This document shows positions 22,021 to 31,049 of a DNA stretch of 37,104 nt, piece by piece. Under the pieces are notes generated by a model that worked only from the letters and a program-made list of their open reading frames with translations, ran no database searches and was not told the DNA's origin. Made by a program: the position numbers and the translations under genes. Position 1 is the stretch's first letter. Each line of letters begins with the position of its first letter. Origin of the DNA: Sphingomonas bacterium (lineage in GTDB: Bacteria; Pseudomonadota; Alphaproteobacteria; Sphingomonadales; Sphingomonadaceae); contig NZ_JAQGKZ010000113.1 in assembly GCF_028289855.1 (NCBI RefSeq), positions 1 to 37,104 on the forward strand, written 5' to 3'.

Positions 22021-22662
22021 ATGCCTGAAGCCGACCCCACCCTCATCGCCCGCTGGGCGGCTGCGTGGGCGATATCGCGTGGTGCCGCGGCGCCCGTCCC
22101 GCGCGACGGCGGCCTCTACATCCATGTAGGCACGCCGGAACAAGTCGGGCGCTATATCTTCGCGGCGCTCGATAGTGACACCATCGCCCTGCTCGCAGCG
22201 AAGATCGATCAGCCTCTGCTCTATCTCAAGGTCTGCGCGCCCGCCGACGCCGTCCGCCCGCTGCTCCCGCCCGGCTGGGAGATCGCACCCCCCGGCTACA
22301 TGATGACCGCGCCGGTTACTGCGATGCTCGCCCGGCCAGCCATCCCTGGTGGCTTCGCGCTCACAGTCGACCGCCAAGGCAACGTAATCTTCGCCACCAT
22401 CGCCGACTCCGCGGGCAATGAAGCAGCGCGCGGGCGGATCGTTACGATGGACGGCCTCGTAGTGTTCGACCGCATCGCCACTGCCGAGCCGCACCAGCGA
22501 CGCGGTCTGGGCACCGCCGTCATGCGCGCGCTCGCCGCCGAGGCTGACGCGATCGGCATCCACGACGCGATGCTTTGCGCGACGCCGGTCGGCCGCGCGC
22601 TCTATACTGCGCTCGGCTGGTCGCTGCACAGCGACTACACCACGGCCTCGCTCAGCCCCTGA
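22021..22662 (+). CDS. GNAT family N-acetyltransferase
   Basis: A roughly 213-residue protein. The acetyl-CoA binding motif A is TAEPHQRRGLGTAVMRALAA near residues 157-176 (R/Q-x-x-G-x-G/A), followed by motif B-like DAMLCATPVGRALYTALGW. The N-terminal 100 residues are atypical for a minimal GNAT and may be an additional domain binding the acceptor. ATG 22021 is taken; ATG 22012 is inside the upstream repeat and less likely. No ribosome binding site is evident. The substrate is unknown. It precedes the OPT transporter gene by 20 bases and may be cotranscribed. Confidence 0.85.
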   Translation: MPEADPTLIARWAAAWAISRGAAAPVPRDGGLYIHVGTPEQVGRYIFAALDSDTIALLAAKIDQPLLYLKVCAPADAVRPLLPPGWEIAPPGYMMTAPVTAMLARPAIPGGFALTVDRQGNVIFATIADSAGNEAARGRIVTMDGLVVFDRIATAEPHQRRGLGTAVMRALAAEADAIGIHDAMLCATPVGRALYTALGWSLHSDYTTASLSP

Positions 22663-22682
22663 AACTGTGCCACGGTAACACC

Positions 22683-24641
22683 ATGACCACGACCACCACC
22701 CCCGCCCGCCCGCTCGCCGAACTCACGCTTCGCGGTATCATTCTGGGCGGGATCATCACCCTCCTGTTCACCGCGGCCAACGTCTATCTCGGGCTCAAGG
22801 TGGGGCTGACTTTCGCGACGTCGATCCCAGCTGCGGTGATCTCGATGGCCATCCTGCGCCTGTTCAAGGGCGCGACGATCCTGGAGAACAATATCGTCCA
22901 GACGATCGCCAGCGCGGCGGGAACGCTGGCGGCGATCATCTTCGTGCTGCCCGGGCTGGTGATGATCGGCTGGTGGCATGGCTTCCCCTACGTACAGACC
23001 GCGATGATCACCGCGACCGGGGGCATATTGGGCGTGATGTTCTCCGTCCCGCTACGCCGCGCGCTGGTGGTCGACACCGACCTGCCCTATCCCGAAGGCG
23101 TCGCCGCCGCCGAGGTGCTGCAGATCGGCGCAGGGTCGCGCGAAGGCGAGGAAGAGAGCCAACGCGGCCTCTGGGTGCTGATCTGGAACAGCCTGGCCTC
23201 GGCCGGGTTCGCGATCTTCACCCAGACCAAGATCGTCACCGACACCGCCGCGACGACGTTCCGTACCGGCAAGGGCGCGACGGGGATTTCGGGCAGCCTG
23301 TCGTTCGCCCTGATGGGCGTTGGGCATCTGGTCGGTATCTCGGTCGGCGCGGCGATGGGGCTGGGCCTCGTCATCGGCTGGTTCGTGCTGCTGCCGATCC
23401 TGACCGCGCACCAGCCGATGCCCGGCCTCGACATCGCCGACTGGGTCAACACGATCTTCAAGCAGGACGTTCGCTTTTTCGGCGCGGGGGTGATCGGTGT
23501 TGCCGCGATCTGGACGTTGCTCAAGATCGCCGGGCCGGTGATCGGCGGCGTCCGGTCGGCGATGGCGGCGAGCGCAGCGCGTCATGCCGGCCACGTGCTG
23601 GCGCTCGAGGAACAGGATATTCCGATCAAGTGGGTCGCCGGCGTGTCCGCGCTGACGCTGCTGCCGATCGCATGGTTGCTGTGGGATGTGATCAAGGACG
23701 GCGCGCTGTCGGGGTCGGCCTTTGCGCTAATCGCCGGCGCCTTGGTGTTCGTCGTGGTGATCGGGCTGCTGATTGCAGCGGTTACCGGCTATATGGCGGG
23801 GCTGATCGGCGCGTCGAACTCACCGGTGTCGGGGATCGGCATATTGTCGGTGCTGGGATCGGCATTGATGCTGGTCGGGCTGTTCGGCCAGCATCCGGGC
23901 GCCGACACGACCAGCGCGCTGATCGCCTATTCGCTGATCGTCACCGGCATCGTGTTCGGCGTCGCGACGATCTCGAACGACAACCTCCAGGATCTCAAGA
24001 CGGGCCAACTGGTCGGCGCGACGCCGTGGAAGCAGCAAGTCGCGTTAGTCATCGGCGTTGTGTTCGGGTCGATCATCATCCCGCCCGTGCTCAACGTGCT
24101 CAATAGCGGGATCGGCTTCGTCGGCGCACCGGGAGCCGGGCCCAACGCGCTTGCGGCGCCGCAGGCCGGGCTGATCTCCGCGCTCGCCAAGGGCGTGCTG
24201 TCGGGCGACGCCAATTGGACGATGCTGGGATATGGCGCGCTCGCCGGGGTCGCGCTGATCGTGCTCGACGAAGTGATGGGAATGCTCAAGCTGCTCCGCC
24301 TGCCGCCATTGGGCGTCGCGCTCGGCATCTACCTGCCGATGGCGGTGATCCTGCCGACCGTGCTCGGATCGGTGCTCGGCTGGTTCTACGACCGCTGGGC
24401 GCGGCGCAGCAAGAACCCGGAGGTCGCCGACCGCATGGGCACGCTGACCGCGACGGGCATGATCGTCGGCGAAAGCCTGTGGGGCGTCGCGTTCGCGTTC
24501 ATTGTTTACCTGACCGCCAAGGACGCGCCGCTGGCCCTGGTCGGTTCCGGCTACGAGACGATCGCATTGATTGGTGGAACGATCCTGTTCCTGGCGATTA
24601 CCGGGCTGCTGTATCGGTACGCAAAAACGGCGTCGCGCTAG
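22683..24641 (+). CDS. OPT family oligopeptide transporter
   Basis: A 652-residue integral membrane protein with about 14-16 helices. Family features are the start LTLRGIILGGIITLLFTAAN then VYLGLKVGLTFATSIPAAVI, the loop LPYPEGVAAAEVLQIG (the prokaryotic OPT signature PxPxGxAxAEvL), YMAGLIGASNSPVSGIGIL, and ISNDNLQDLKTGQLVGATPW. Bacterial OPT members import di- and oligopeptides or metal-chelate peptides using the proton gradient. Pairing with an M20 peptidase two genes upstream would suit peptide use, but that link is only positional. Its end overlaps the GH130 gene by four bases on the other strand. Confidence 0.95.
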   Translation: MTTTTTPARPLAELTLRGIILGGIITLLFTAANVYLGLKVGLTFATSIPAAVISMAILRLFKGATILENNIVQTIASAAGTLAAIIFVLPGLVMIGWWHGFPYVQTAMITATGGILGVMFSVPLRRALVVDTDLPYPEGVAAAEVLQIGAGSREGEEESQRGLWVLIWNSLASAGFAIFTQTKIVTDTAATTFRTGKGATGISGSLSFALMGVGHLVGISVGAAMGLGLVIGWFVLLPILTAHQPMPGLDIADWVNTIFKQDVRFFGAGVIGVAAIWTLLKIAGPVIGGVRSAMAASAARHAGHVLALEEQDIPIKWVAGVSALTLLPIAWLLWDVIKDGALSGSAFALIAGALVFVVVIGLLIAAVTGYMAGLIGASNSPVSGIGILSVLGSALMLVGLFGQHPGADTTSALIAYSLIVTGIVFGVATISNDNLQDLKTGQLVGATPWKQQVALVIGVVFGSIIIPPVLNVLNSGIGFVGAPGAGPNALAAPQAGLISALAKGVLSGDANWTMLGYGALAGVALIVLDEVMGMLKLLRLPPLGVALGIYLPMAVILPTVLGSVLGWFYDRWARRSKNPEVADRMGTLTATGMIVGESLWGVAFAFIVYLTAKDAPLALVGSGYETIALIGGTILFLAITGLLYRYAKTASR

Positions 24642-25924
24642 ATCATCGACGCGACCAAATCCTTGATCGGCACGAACGCGAACGCGACCGAGCTGTCTGC
24701 GACGCCATATGGCAGGAACAGGCAGTCGCCGTGGCGGATCGCGCCGCACGAATAGACCACGTTGGGGACGTACCCTTCGCGGTCCTGATCGGCAGCGGCG
24801 AGGATCGGATGCTCGGTGCGGCCGATGATCTTGCCGGGATCGTTCTTGTCGAGCAGCACCGCGCCGATCGAATATTTGCGCATCGCGCCGACCCCATGGG
24901 TGAGCAGCAGCCAGCCCTCGTCGAGCTCGATCGGCGGGCCGCAATTGCCGATCTGGACCAGCTCCCATGGATAACGCGGCTTGAGGATGCGCGTCCCCTC
25001 TTCCCAATGCGTCAGCCGGTCCGAATCGAGCAGGAACAGATTCTCCCCGTCCTGCCGCCCGATCGCCATGTACCGCCCGCCGACCGTGCGCGGGAACAAG
25101 GCGATGCCCTTGTTGCGCGCTGCCGGGCCGGTCATCGGCACCAGGTCGAACGAGCGGAAATCGCGCGTCCGCATCAGCTCGGACTGGATCTGCGATCCGT
25201 TATAGGCGGTATACGTCCCCAGCCATTCGACTTCGCCGTCGTCGTGGCGGAACTGGACGAGCCGCAGATCCTCCAGGCCCTTCGACTGCGCGGCGGTGAT
25301 CGGGAAGATCACCGTGCCCGACAGTGTCGAATCGCGGTGGCGATACACCGTCACCGGCCCCGACGGCACATGCTCCTCGTCGCTGCCCTGCACATCGGCG
25401 GCGGTGGCGAAGGGCGGTTCGGGCGCCAGCTTTAGCTCGTTCTTCGCGGTGATGATGCCCTCACGGAACGCGACCGACGAAATGTGCCCCTCACCCACCG
25501 CGCGCAGGCTCATCAGGATGCGCATCGACCCCGCGGGCATACCCGACTGGTCGAAATGCGGCACCGCGCTGGGGTTCATCAAGGCGGCCGCGGCATAGCT
25601 GTATTCGTGACAGAAATAAGCGCCGATCAGCTGGCGCTTCTCATCGCCGATCTCGCTCCCGTCGAGGCCCATCATTTCCTCGATCTCATCGTAGCGCGTC
25701 ATGAACACGCGTCGCGTCTGCCAGTGGCGCGCCTCGAAATCCTTGAGCACGATCTCGAGCTCGTCGCGGGTATCCTTGACCGACAGCGCCATGACTTCGC
25801 CGACCAGCCGCTCGGTGCGCCCCGACGACGCGCCGCCTGGCGCCCAGCCGATATGGAACGGCCGCACCACGACGCGCGAGGGATCGGCATACAGCCGCAA
25901 CTTGTGCGTGACGATATCGAGCAA
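24638..25924 (-). CDS. Glycoside hydrolase family 130 protein (mannoside phosphorylase type)
   Basis: A 428-residue protein with the five-bladed propeller repeats of GH130. Visible segments are VVVRPFHIGWAPGGASSGRT (an N-terminal region typical of members paired with glycosyltransferases), ILMSLRAVGEGHISSVAFRE, WLGTYTAYNGSQIQSELMRT and LFPRTVGGRYMAIGRQDGEN, then GNCGPPIELDEGWLLLTHGV and the C-terminal GYVPNVVYSCGAIRHGDCLF. GH130 enzymes phosphorolyse or hydrolyse beta-mannosides. It is the second gene of a unit with the GT4 gene upstream (48-base gap), a pairing that recurs in bacteria and suggests that synthesis and turnover of a mannose-containing glycan are linked. Substrate is inferred only at the level of beta-mannoside. 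Confidence 0.9.
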   Translation of the reverse strand: MLDIVTHKLRLYADPSRVVVRPFHIGWAPGGASSGRTERLVGEVMALSVKDTRDELEIVLKDFEARHWQTRRVFMTRYDEIEEMMGLDGSEIGDEKRQLIGAYFCHEYSYAAAALMNPSAVPHFDQSGMPAGSMRILMSLRAVGEGHISSVAFREGIITAKNELKLAPEPPFATAADVQGSDEEHVPSGPVTVYRHRDSTLSGTVIFPITAAQSKGLEDLRLVQFRHDDGEVEWLGTYTAYNGSQIQSELMRTRDFRSFDLVPMTGPAARNKGIALFPRTVGGRYMAIGRQDGENLFLLDSDRLTHWEEGTRILKPRYPWELVQIGNCGPPIELDEGWLLLTHGVGAMRKYSIGAVLLDKNDPGKIIGRTEHPILAAADQDREGYVPNVVYSCGAIRHGDCLFLPYGVADSSVAFAFVPIKDLVASMI

Positions 25925-25972
25925 CGAGAAAGCCCCGCTTGTAATTCATCCAAGCGGCGCCGCGTGTCGTTG

Positions 25973-28240
25973 CTACGCGACGGCGCGCGCTTCCCCTGCC
26001 ACGGTTCCGGCGGCTTTTCCAAGGGCAGAAATGGCGCATGACGCCAATTGCAGCGCCAAAATCGACTCTGCGCCCTGATTCCGGTTCAGACCGTGCGGCA
26101 TCAGCCCATCGAAACAGCCGCCGTCCTGCGCCGTCGCCAGCGGCAGATCGAGGTCGTTCTGCCCGAGATACCAACGATACGCGCGCGCCGCTTCATCGCG
26201 CCACTTGGTGTCGCCAGTAGCCTTGAACGCCGCCGCGCACGCGTCGATCGTCGCTTGCGCTTCGAGCGGCTGCTGGTCGAACGCCAGCGGCGCTTCGTAA
26301 GCGCGGCCGAAGCTTTCGGTGCCGACCGCGCGGAAGCGGCCTTCGGGACTGGTCTGGTGACCGACGATCCAGTCGAGCGTCGACAGCCCGGCCTTGAGCA
26401 GATCGCCGCGGCCCAGCGCCATCCCGGCGCGGATCAGCGCCTCGGGCAGCCGTGCGTTGTCATAGGCGAGGACGATTTCGAACCATTCCCATTCGGGCCG
26501 CCGCGCATCGTCGAGCAACGCGAGCAGATCGGTCGAGAAGCGTTCGAGGATGTTACGCGCGAGTTGATGCCCGGGGTGCGCGCTCAACATCGCCGCGGCG
26601 CCAAGCATCGCGAACGCCTGTGCGCGCGGGCTTATCAAGTCGAACGCGATCCCCGCGGTCTCGTCGAACAACCGCACCGCCCAATCGCGATGCTTGGCAT
26701 GCGCCGCGCGCTTGGCGGTCACGCCAAGCGCCCAGATCGTCCGGCCGTTCGAATCCTCCGACCCCTGATCCTCGCACCAGGTGCGGTCGAAATTCATGAA
26801 GTTGCGGAACCGCCGCGTGTCGGGGTTCCAGGCATATTGGACGAACGCGGCATACACCGTCATCCACTTGTCGCGGACCTCGTCGTCGAGGTCGTCGATC
26901 GCCGTCATCAGCATCAGCGCGCGGACATTGTCGTCGATGCAGTAACCGTGGCGGCGATCGGGCACCGACAGGATCGCATGCTGGAACATGCCGGTCGCGT
27001 CGCTCATCCGCTCCACCGCGGCGATGCTCGGCGCCAGCGCGGGCAGCGGCGCGGCACTCTTGATTCGGCGCGGGCGCGCCGCGACGATGCCGTCGATCGC
27101 CGCCATCGACGCTTCGGCCAGCCGAGGCCAGATCATCGTGCGGCCACGGGCATAGGCACGCACCGACACGTCGCTGCGGTCGCCATCGTCACAGAGCAGC
27201 CGCGAAATCTCGCGCGCGAAGGCATCGACGTCGCCGAAATCGACCAGCACGCCGTGCCCATCCGCAAGAATTTCGGTGGCATGGATATAAGGGGTGGAGA
27301 CGATCGCCTTGCCGACGCCGACCGCGTAGCTGAGCGTGCCCGACGTGATCTGCTGCGGGTTGGTATAGGGCGTGACGTACAGGTCGGCCGCCTGGAGATA
27401 GTCGAGCAATTCCTCGTTCTCAATGAAGCCGTCGATGAAGCGGACATGGTCAGCGACGCCCAGATTGGCGGCAAGCGCCTTCAGCCGGTCGCGATATGCT
27501 TCGCCTTCATGCGCGACGAGATTGGGATGCGTCGCGCCGAGCACGACATAGAGCGCATCCGGGTTGGCCGCGACTATTGCGGGCATCGCGGAAATGACGC
27601 TTTCGATCCCCTTGTTCGGCGCGAGCAGGCCGAACGTCAGCAGCGTCTTGTGACCTTCCCAGCCGAATCGTGCCTTCATGCTGTCGGGATCGACCAGCGC
27701 GCGATCGGGAACGCCGTGCGGGATCATCATGATCGCCTTGGGATTGGCACCGTACACGCGGACCAGGATCTCGCGGCCGATCTCTGCCATCACCACGACC
27801 TTGGCGGCGCGCTTGAGCAAGCCGTCCATCACGCGGCGCTGATCGTCGTCGGGCTTGTCGAGAATGGTGTGGAGCGTCACGATCACCGGCAGCGACACGC
27901 GGTCGAGCAACGCCAGGATGAGATCGCCGGCCGGGCCGCCATAGATGCCGTATTCGTGCTGGACCCACACGGCCTGCGCGCCGCTCGCCTCGATATCGCG
28001 CGCCGTGGCCAGGTAGGCCATGCGGTCGTTCTGCTGGATCGTGCCGGTCACCGCGGGGGGATAATCATAGCCCTGCGCACGATCGTTCATCGCATAAACG
28101 TCGACCGTCATCCCCGGGAAGCGGTCGATCAATGCCTGATACGTGTCGGTGGTATATGTCGCGATGCCGCATTGCCGCGGCAGGAAGTTGCCGATCAGCG
28201 CGATATGGTTGGTCCGCGGCGGCACGAGCGACGAAGTCAT
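25973..28240 (-). CDS. Two-domain glycosyltransferase: GT4 plus C-terminal helical glycosidase-like domain
   Basis: A 755-residue protein. Residues 1-385 form a GT-B fold of family GT4: NFLPRQCGIATYTTDTYQAL at the start, VWVQHEYGIYGGPAGD, then MMIPHGVPDRALV, TLLTFGLLAPNKGIESVISA, and QQITSGTLSYAVGVGKAIVS in place of the usual EX7E loop, the variant seen in GT4 proteins next to GH130 genes. Residues 390-755 are all-helical (DRRHGYCIDDNVRALMLM, SEDSNGRTIWALGVTAKRAA, EWEWFEIVLAYDNARLPEAL) and resemble an (alpha/alpha)6 barrel. ATG 28240 is used; the TTG at 28261 is unlikely. It probably transfers mannose from GDP-mannose, with the second domain trimming or binding the product. That is inference from the family and from the GH130 neighbour. 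Confidence 0.88.
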   Translation of the reverse strand: MTSSLVPPRTNHIALIGNFLPRQCGIATYTTDTYQALIDRFPGMTVDVYAMNDRAQGYDYPPAVTGTIQQNDRMAYLATARDIEASGAQAVWVQHEYGIYGGPAGDLILALLDRVSLPVIVTLHTILDKPDDDQRRVMDGLLKRAAKVVVMAEIGREILVRVYGANPKAIMMIPHGVPDRALVDPDSMKARFGWEGHKTLLTFGLLAPNKGIESVISAMPAIVAANPDALYVVLGATHPNLVAHEGEAYRDRLKALAANLGVADHVRFIDGFIENEELLDYLQAADLYVTPYTNPQQITSGTLSYAVGVGKAIVSTPYIHATEILADGHGVLVDFGDVDAFAREISRLLCDDGDRSDVSVRAYARGRTMIWPRLAEASMAAIDGIVAARPRRIKSAAPLPALAPSIAAVERMSDATGMFQHAILSVPDRRHGYCIDDNVRALMLMTAIDDLDDEVRDKWMTVYAAFVQYAWNPDTRRFRNFMNFDRTWCEDQGSEDSNGRTIWALGVTAKRAAHAKHRDWAVRLFDETAGIAFDLISPRAQAFAMLGAAAMLSAHPGHQLARNILERFSTDLLALLDDARRPEWEWFEIVLAYDNARLPEALIRAGMALGRGDLLKAGLSTLDWIVGHQTSPEGRFRAVGTESFGRAYEAPLAFDQQPLEAQATIDACAAAFKATGDTKWRDEAARAYRWYLGQNDLDLPLATAQDGGCFDGLMPHGLNRNQGAESILALQLASCAISALGKAAGTVAGEARAVA

Positions 28241-28315
28241 CTCCGAATTTTCCCTAAGCAACTAAGCGGGCTGACCCGCGACTCACGCCTCCTTCAACGT
28301 ACTTTTTGGAATATG

Positions 28316-28339
28316 GTTGCGCATATGCTGCATTGCAAC
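28316..28339. promoter_or_regulatory. Inverted repeat GTTGC-N14-GCAAC upstream of the GT4-GH130 unit
   Basis: GTTGC (28316-28320) and GCAAC (28335-28339) flank a centre containing the perfect eight-base palindrome GCATATGC (28320-28327). It is about 75-100 bases upstream of the GT4 start, in a 157-base AT-richer gap that should hold the promoter. A related word, GTTGCG with CGCAAC, occurs at 30964-30979. It may be a repressor operator; no specific regulator gene is nearby. Confidence 0.3.
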
Positions 28340-28397
28340 AAAAGAATCGTGCTGACGTGCATCAATTAACGGATGAAGCACAAACTTTGCGGTGAAC

Positions 28398-28853
28398 TCA
28401 CCCGCGCCCGCGATACGCCGCGACACCCTGATCGGGCAGCCACAAGCCTTCGGGTGGAGCGCCCGACTGCCAGAACACGTCGATCGGAATGCCCCCGCGC
28501 GGATACCAATACCCCCCGATCCGCAGCCACTGCGGCTTCATTTCGGCAACCAGCCGCTCGCCGATCCCCACCGTGCAATCCTCGTGAAACGCTGCATGGT
28601 TGCGAAAGCTGGAGAGAAACAGCTTGAGCGACTTCGACTCGACGATCGTCTCGCCGGGCACGTAATCGATCACGAGATGCGCGAAATCGGGCTGTCCGGT
28701 GACAGGGCAGAGCGAGGTAAATTCGGGCGCGGCGAAGCGCACCAGATACGCGCGGCCGGGGCGCGGGTTGGGCACGTAATCGAGCACCGCCTCGTCGGGC
28801 GATGCCGGCAGGCTGCTGGTCTGGCCGAGATGTTTGGGGGTCATCGGCGACAT
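28398..28853 (-). CDS. queF: NADPH-dependent 7-cyano-7-deazaguanine reductase QueF
   Basis: A 151-residue unimodular enzyme that reduces preQ0 to preQ1 in the synthesis of the tRNA base queuosine. Catalytic Cys 49 ([16 protein letters not shown]) and Asp 56 are present, and the QueF motif [16 protein letters not shown] provides the NADPH and substrate contacts including Glu 72. The C-terminal part contains [15 protein letters not shown]. The length fits the short (type I, YkvM-like) form. It is upstream of the GT4 gene on the same strand but separated by a promoter-like gap, and divergent from the sulfurtransferase gene across 75 bases. Confidence 0.96.
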   Translation of the reverse strand: MSPMTPKHLGQTSSLPASPDEAVLDYVPNPRPGRAYLVRFAAPEFTSLCPVTGQPDFAHLVIDYVPGETIVESKSLKLFLSSFRNHAAFHEDCTVGIGERLVAEMKPQWLRIGGYWYPRGGIPIDVFWQSGAPPEGLWLPDQGVAAYRGRG

Positions 28854-28928
28854 TTAGGAGCATGGACGGTCAAAGCAAATGACCGGGGCGGGGTTTCCCG
28901 GCGTGGCCCGATGGGGTTAAGTCGGACG

Positions 28929-29777
28929 ATGGACGCACTGGTAACGACGGAGTGGCTGGCGGACGAACTCGGCGCGCACGATCTGCGCCTGGTCGATGCG
29001 ACCTATTTCGGGTCGGTGCCGGGCGCCCCCGGTGGCGATGCGCGCCAGCGGTTCGAGGCGGCACATATTCCGGGTGCGGTGTTCCTAGATCTCGAAGCCT
29101 TGGCCGACACAACGAGCGAACTGCCCTCGATGCTGCCATCGCCAGAAGCGTTCGCCGAGCGGATCGCGTCGCTGGGCATCGGCGACGGTGACCGCATCGT
29201 CCTATACGACGTCTCGCACTATCATACCGCGACGCGCGCCTGGTGGATGTTGCGCGCGTTTGGCGTGCGCGACGTCGCGATTCTCGACGGCGGGCTCGCC
29301 AAGTGGCAGGCCGAGGGCCGAGCCGTAGAAAACGGTACGGCGCAACCGGCCCGAGCAACCTTCACGGCCCGATTCGATCGGCATCGAGTGCGGACGCTCG
29401 ACCAGATGAAAGCAAACGCCGTCAACCCCGGCGAACAGATGCTCGACGCCCGCTCGCCCGCGCGTTTCTCGGGCGAAGAGCCCGACCCTCGCCCCGGCAC
29501 CGGCGCCGGGCACATTCCGGGGTCGAAGAACCTGCCGTACGGGCGCCTGCTCAATCCCGACGGGACATGGAAAACCGCAACTGCGTTGAAGGCGGAATTC
29601 GACGCCGCCGGGATCGACCTGGCCAAGCCACTCGTCACAACCTGCGGCTCGGGCATCACCGCCGCGGTGCTCGCATTCGGCGCACATTTGCTCGGCGGCG
29701 GCGCCGCGCTGTACGATGGCAGCTGGTCCGAATGGGGCGCGGACCCCACAACACCCAAAGCGACGGGAACGGCATGA
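28929..29777 (+). CDS. sseA: 3-mercaptopyruvate/thiosulfate sulfurtransferase (two rhodanese domains)
   Basis: A 282-residue tandem-rhodanese protein. Domain 1 (residues 1-130) has LVDATYF and FEAAHIPGAVFLDLEAL. Domain 2 (150-280) has MLDARSPARFSGEEPDPRPG, TGAGHIPGSKNLPYG, and the active-site loop TTCGSGITAAV with catalytic Cys 239. The CGSG(I/V)T loop points to 3-mercaptopyruvate rather than thiosulfate as sulfur donor. It transfers sulfur derived from cysteine. The ribosome binding site is weak. The stop overlaps the cystathionine beta-lyase start (ATGA), forming a sulfur amino acid operon. Confidence 0.94.
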   Translation: MDALVTTEWLADELGAHDLRLVDATYFGSVPGAPGGDARQRFEAAHIPGAVFLDLEALADTTSELPSMLPSPEAFAERIASLGIGDGDRIVLYDVSHYHTATRAWWMLRAFGVRDVAILDGGLAKWQAEGRAVENGTAQPARATFTARFDRHRVRTLDQMKANAVNPGEQMLDARSPARFSGEEPDPRPGTGAGHIPGSKNLPYGRLLNPDGTWKTATALKAEFDAAGIDLAKPLVTTCGSGITAAVLAFGAHLLGGGAALYDGSWSEWGADPTTPKATGTA

Positions 29778-30961
29778 GCGGCAAAGATAACGACAAGCCC
29801 GCGACCCGCGTCGTCACGGGGGGGCGCCGCAACGAATGGACGCAAGGGGTGGTCAACCCGCCGGTGTGGCGAGCCTCGACAATTCTCTTCGATACGGTCG
29901 CGCATCTGCGCGAAACCGCGCGCGGCGACACGCATCACACGCTTTATTACGGGCGGCGTGGCACGCCGACGCAATGGGCGCTCGCCGACGCGCTGACCGC
30001 GCTCGAGCCGGGCGCCGAAGGGACGTTCCTCTATTGCTCGGGCGTCGCGGCGGTGACGGCGGCGTTGCTGTCGGTGCTGAGCCCGGGTGACGAATTGCTG
30101 CTGGTCGATTCAGCCTATGACCCCACGACCAATTTCGCCGCCGGTTTCCTCAAGAAATTCGGCATCACGACTCGCCACTACGACCCGCTGATCGGTGGAG
30201 GCATCGCCGGGATGATCGGCGGCAACACGCGGGCGATCCTGCTCGAAAGCCCTGGGAGCTTGACCTTCGAGGTCCAGGATATCCCCGCTATCGTCGCCGC
30301 GGCCAAACCGCGCGGGGTAGTGACGATCCTCGACAATACCTGGGCGACACCCTTGCTGTTCCCGGCGATCGAGCGCGGCATCGACCTCTCGGTGCTTGCC
30401 TGTACCAAATATGTCGTCGGCCATTCGGATGTGATGCTCGGCTCGGTCACCGCCGGACCCGGCTTCTTCGCGAAACTGCGCAATGTCAGCCACCAGCTCG
30501 GCCAGGTCGCCAGCCCCGACGATTGCTGGCTTGGCGCACGCGGCCTCAGGACGATGGCGGTGCGGTTGAAGCAGCACGGGACGAGCGGGCTGGAGATCGC
30601 GCGGTGGCTGGCCGCGCGGCCCGAGGTCGCCACCGTACTCCACCCGGCGCTGCCGAGTTGCCCCGGCCACGAATTTTTTGCCCGCGATTTCATCGCGCCG
30701 TCCGGCCTGTTCGCGTTCGCGCTGAAGGACGGCGATGAAGCCAGCCGGGCCGCGTTCGTCGATGCGCTGCGGCTGTTCGGGATCGGCTATAGCTGGGGCG
30801 GGTTCGAAAGCCTTGCGCTGCCGGTCGATCCCAAACGCGCGCTCGGCGTGCCCGATCATGGCGGGCCGCTGGTAAGGTTGCATATCGGGCTTGAGGATAT
30901 TGGCGACCTGATGACCGACCTCGAGCAAGGCTTTGCGGCATTCCGTGGGGCGCTCGCCTGA
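29774..30961 (+). CDS. metC: Cystathionine beta-lyase (PLP enzyme)
   Basis: A 395-residue enzyme of the Cys/Met-metabolism PLP family. Key features are a start WTQGVVNPPVWRASTILFDT, YGRRGTPTQWALADALTALE (Tyr and Arg that contact PLP phosphate), LDNTWATPLLF with Asp 187, and SVLACTKYVVGHSDVMLGSV with the PLP lysine at 212. The region FGIGYSWGGFESLALPV near the end is typical of MetC rather than cystathionine gamma-synthase. It splits cystathionine to homocysteine, ammonia and pyruvate on the path from homoserine to methionine. It overlaps the sulfurtransferase gene by four bases. Confidence 0.94.
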   Translation: MSGKDNDKPATRVVTGGRRNEWTQGVVNPPVWRASTILFDTVAHLRETARGDTHHTLYYGRRGTPTQWALADALTALEPGAEGTFLYCSGVAAVTAALLSVLSPGDELLLVDSAYDPTTNFAAGFLKKFGITTRHYDPLIGGGIAGMIGGNTRAILLESPGSLTFEVQDIPAIVAAAKPRGVVTILDNTWATPLLFPAIERGIDLSVLACTKYVVGHSDVMLGSVTAGPGFFAKLRNVSHQLGQVASPDDCWLGARGLRTMAVRLKQHGTSGLEIARWLAARPEVATVLHPALPSCPGHEFFARDFIAPSGLFAFALKDGDEASRAAFVDALRLFGIGYSWGGFESLALPVDPKRALGVPDHGGPLVRLHIGLEDIGDLMTDLEQGFAAFRGALA

Positions 30962-30963
30962 CT

Positions 30964-30979
30964 GTTGCGCAATCGCAAC
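30964..30979. promoter_or_regulatory. Perfect palindrome GTTGCG/CGCAAC after metC
   Basis: GTTGCG (30964-30969) and CGCAAC (30974-30979) surround CAAT, starting two bases after the metC stop and 172 bases before the porin start. The same outer word (GTTGC...GCAAC) is found at 28316-28339. It may be an operator for the porin promoter or a small terminator-like hairpin for metC; there is no T tract after it. Confidence 0.35.
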
Positions 30980-31049
30980 ATCATTGCGCCGCTGAGACGA
31001 TCCGCGTTCGAAAAATGTTGTGCAGCGCAGCGAAAACCGGCAAGGATTG

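Noticed and set aside
20629..22629. A 666-codon open frame on the minus strand opposite the amidohydrolase and GNAT genes
   Set aside because: It is the mirror of well-recognised plus-strand genes in a GC-rich genome. Its translation is rich in Arg, His and Gly and shows no family motifs.
26048..28369. A 773-codon open frame on the plus strand opposite the GT4 gene
   Set aside because: It is an antisense shadow of the glycosyltransferase: Arg/His/Gln-rich with no domain, while the minus strand has clear GT4 motifs.
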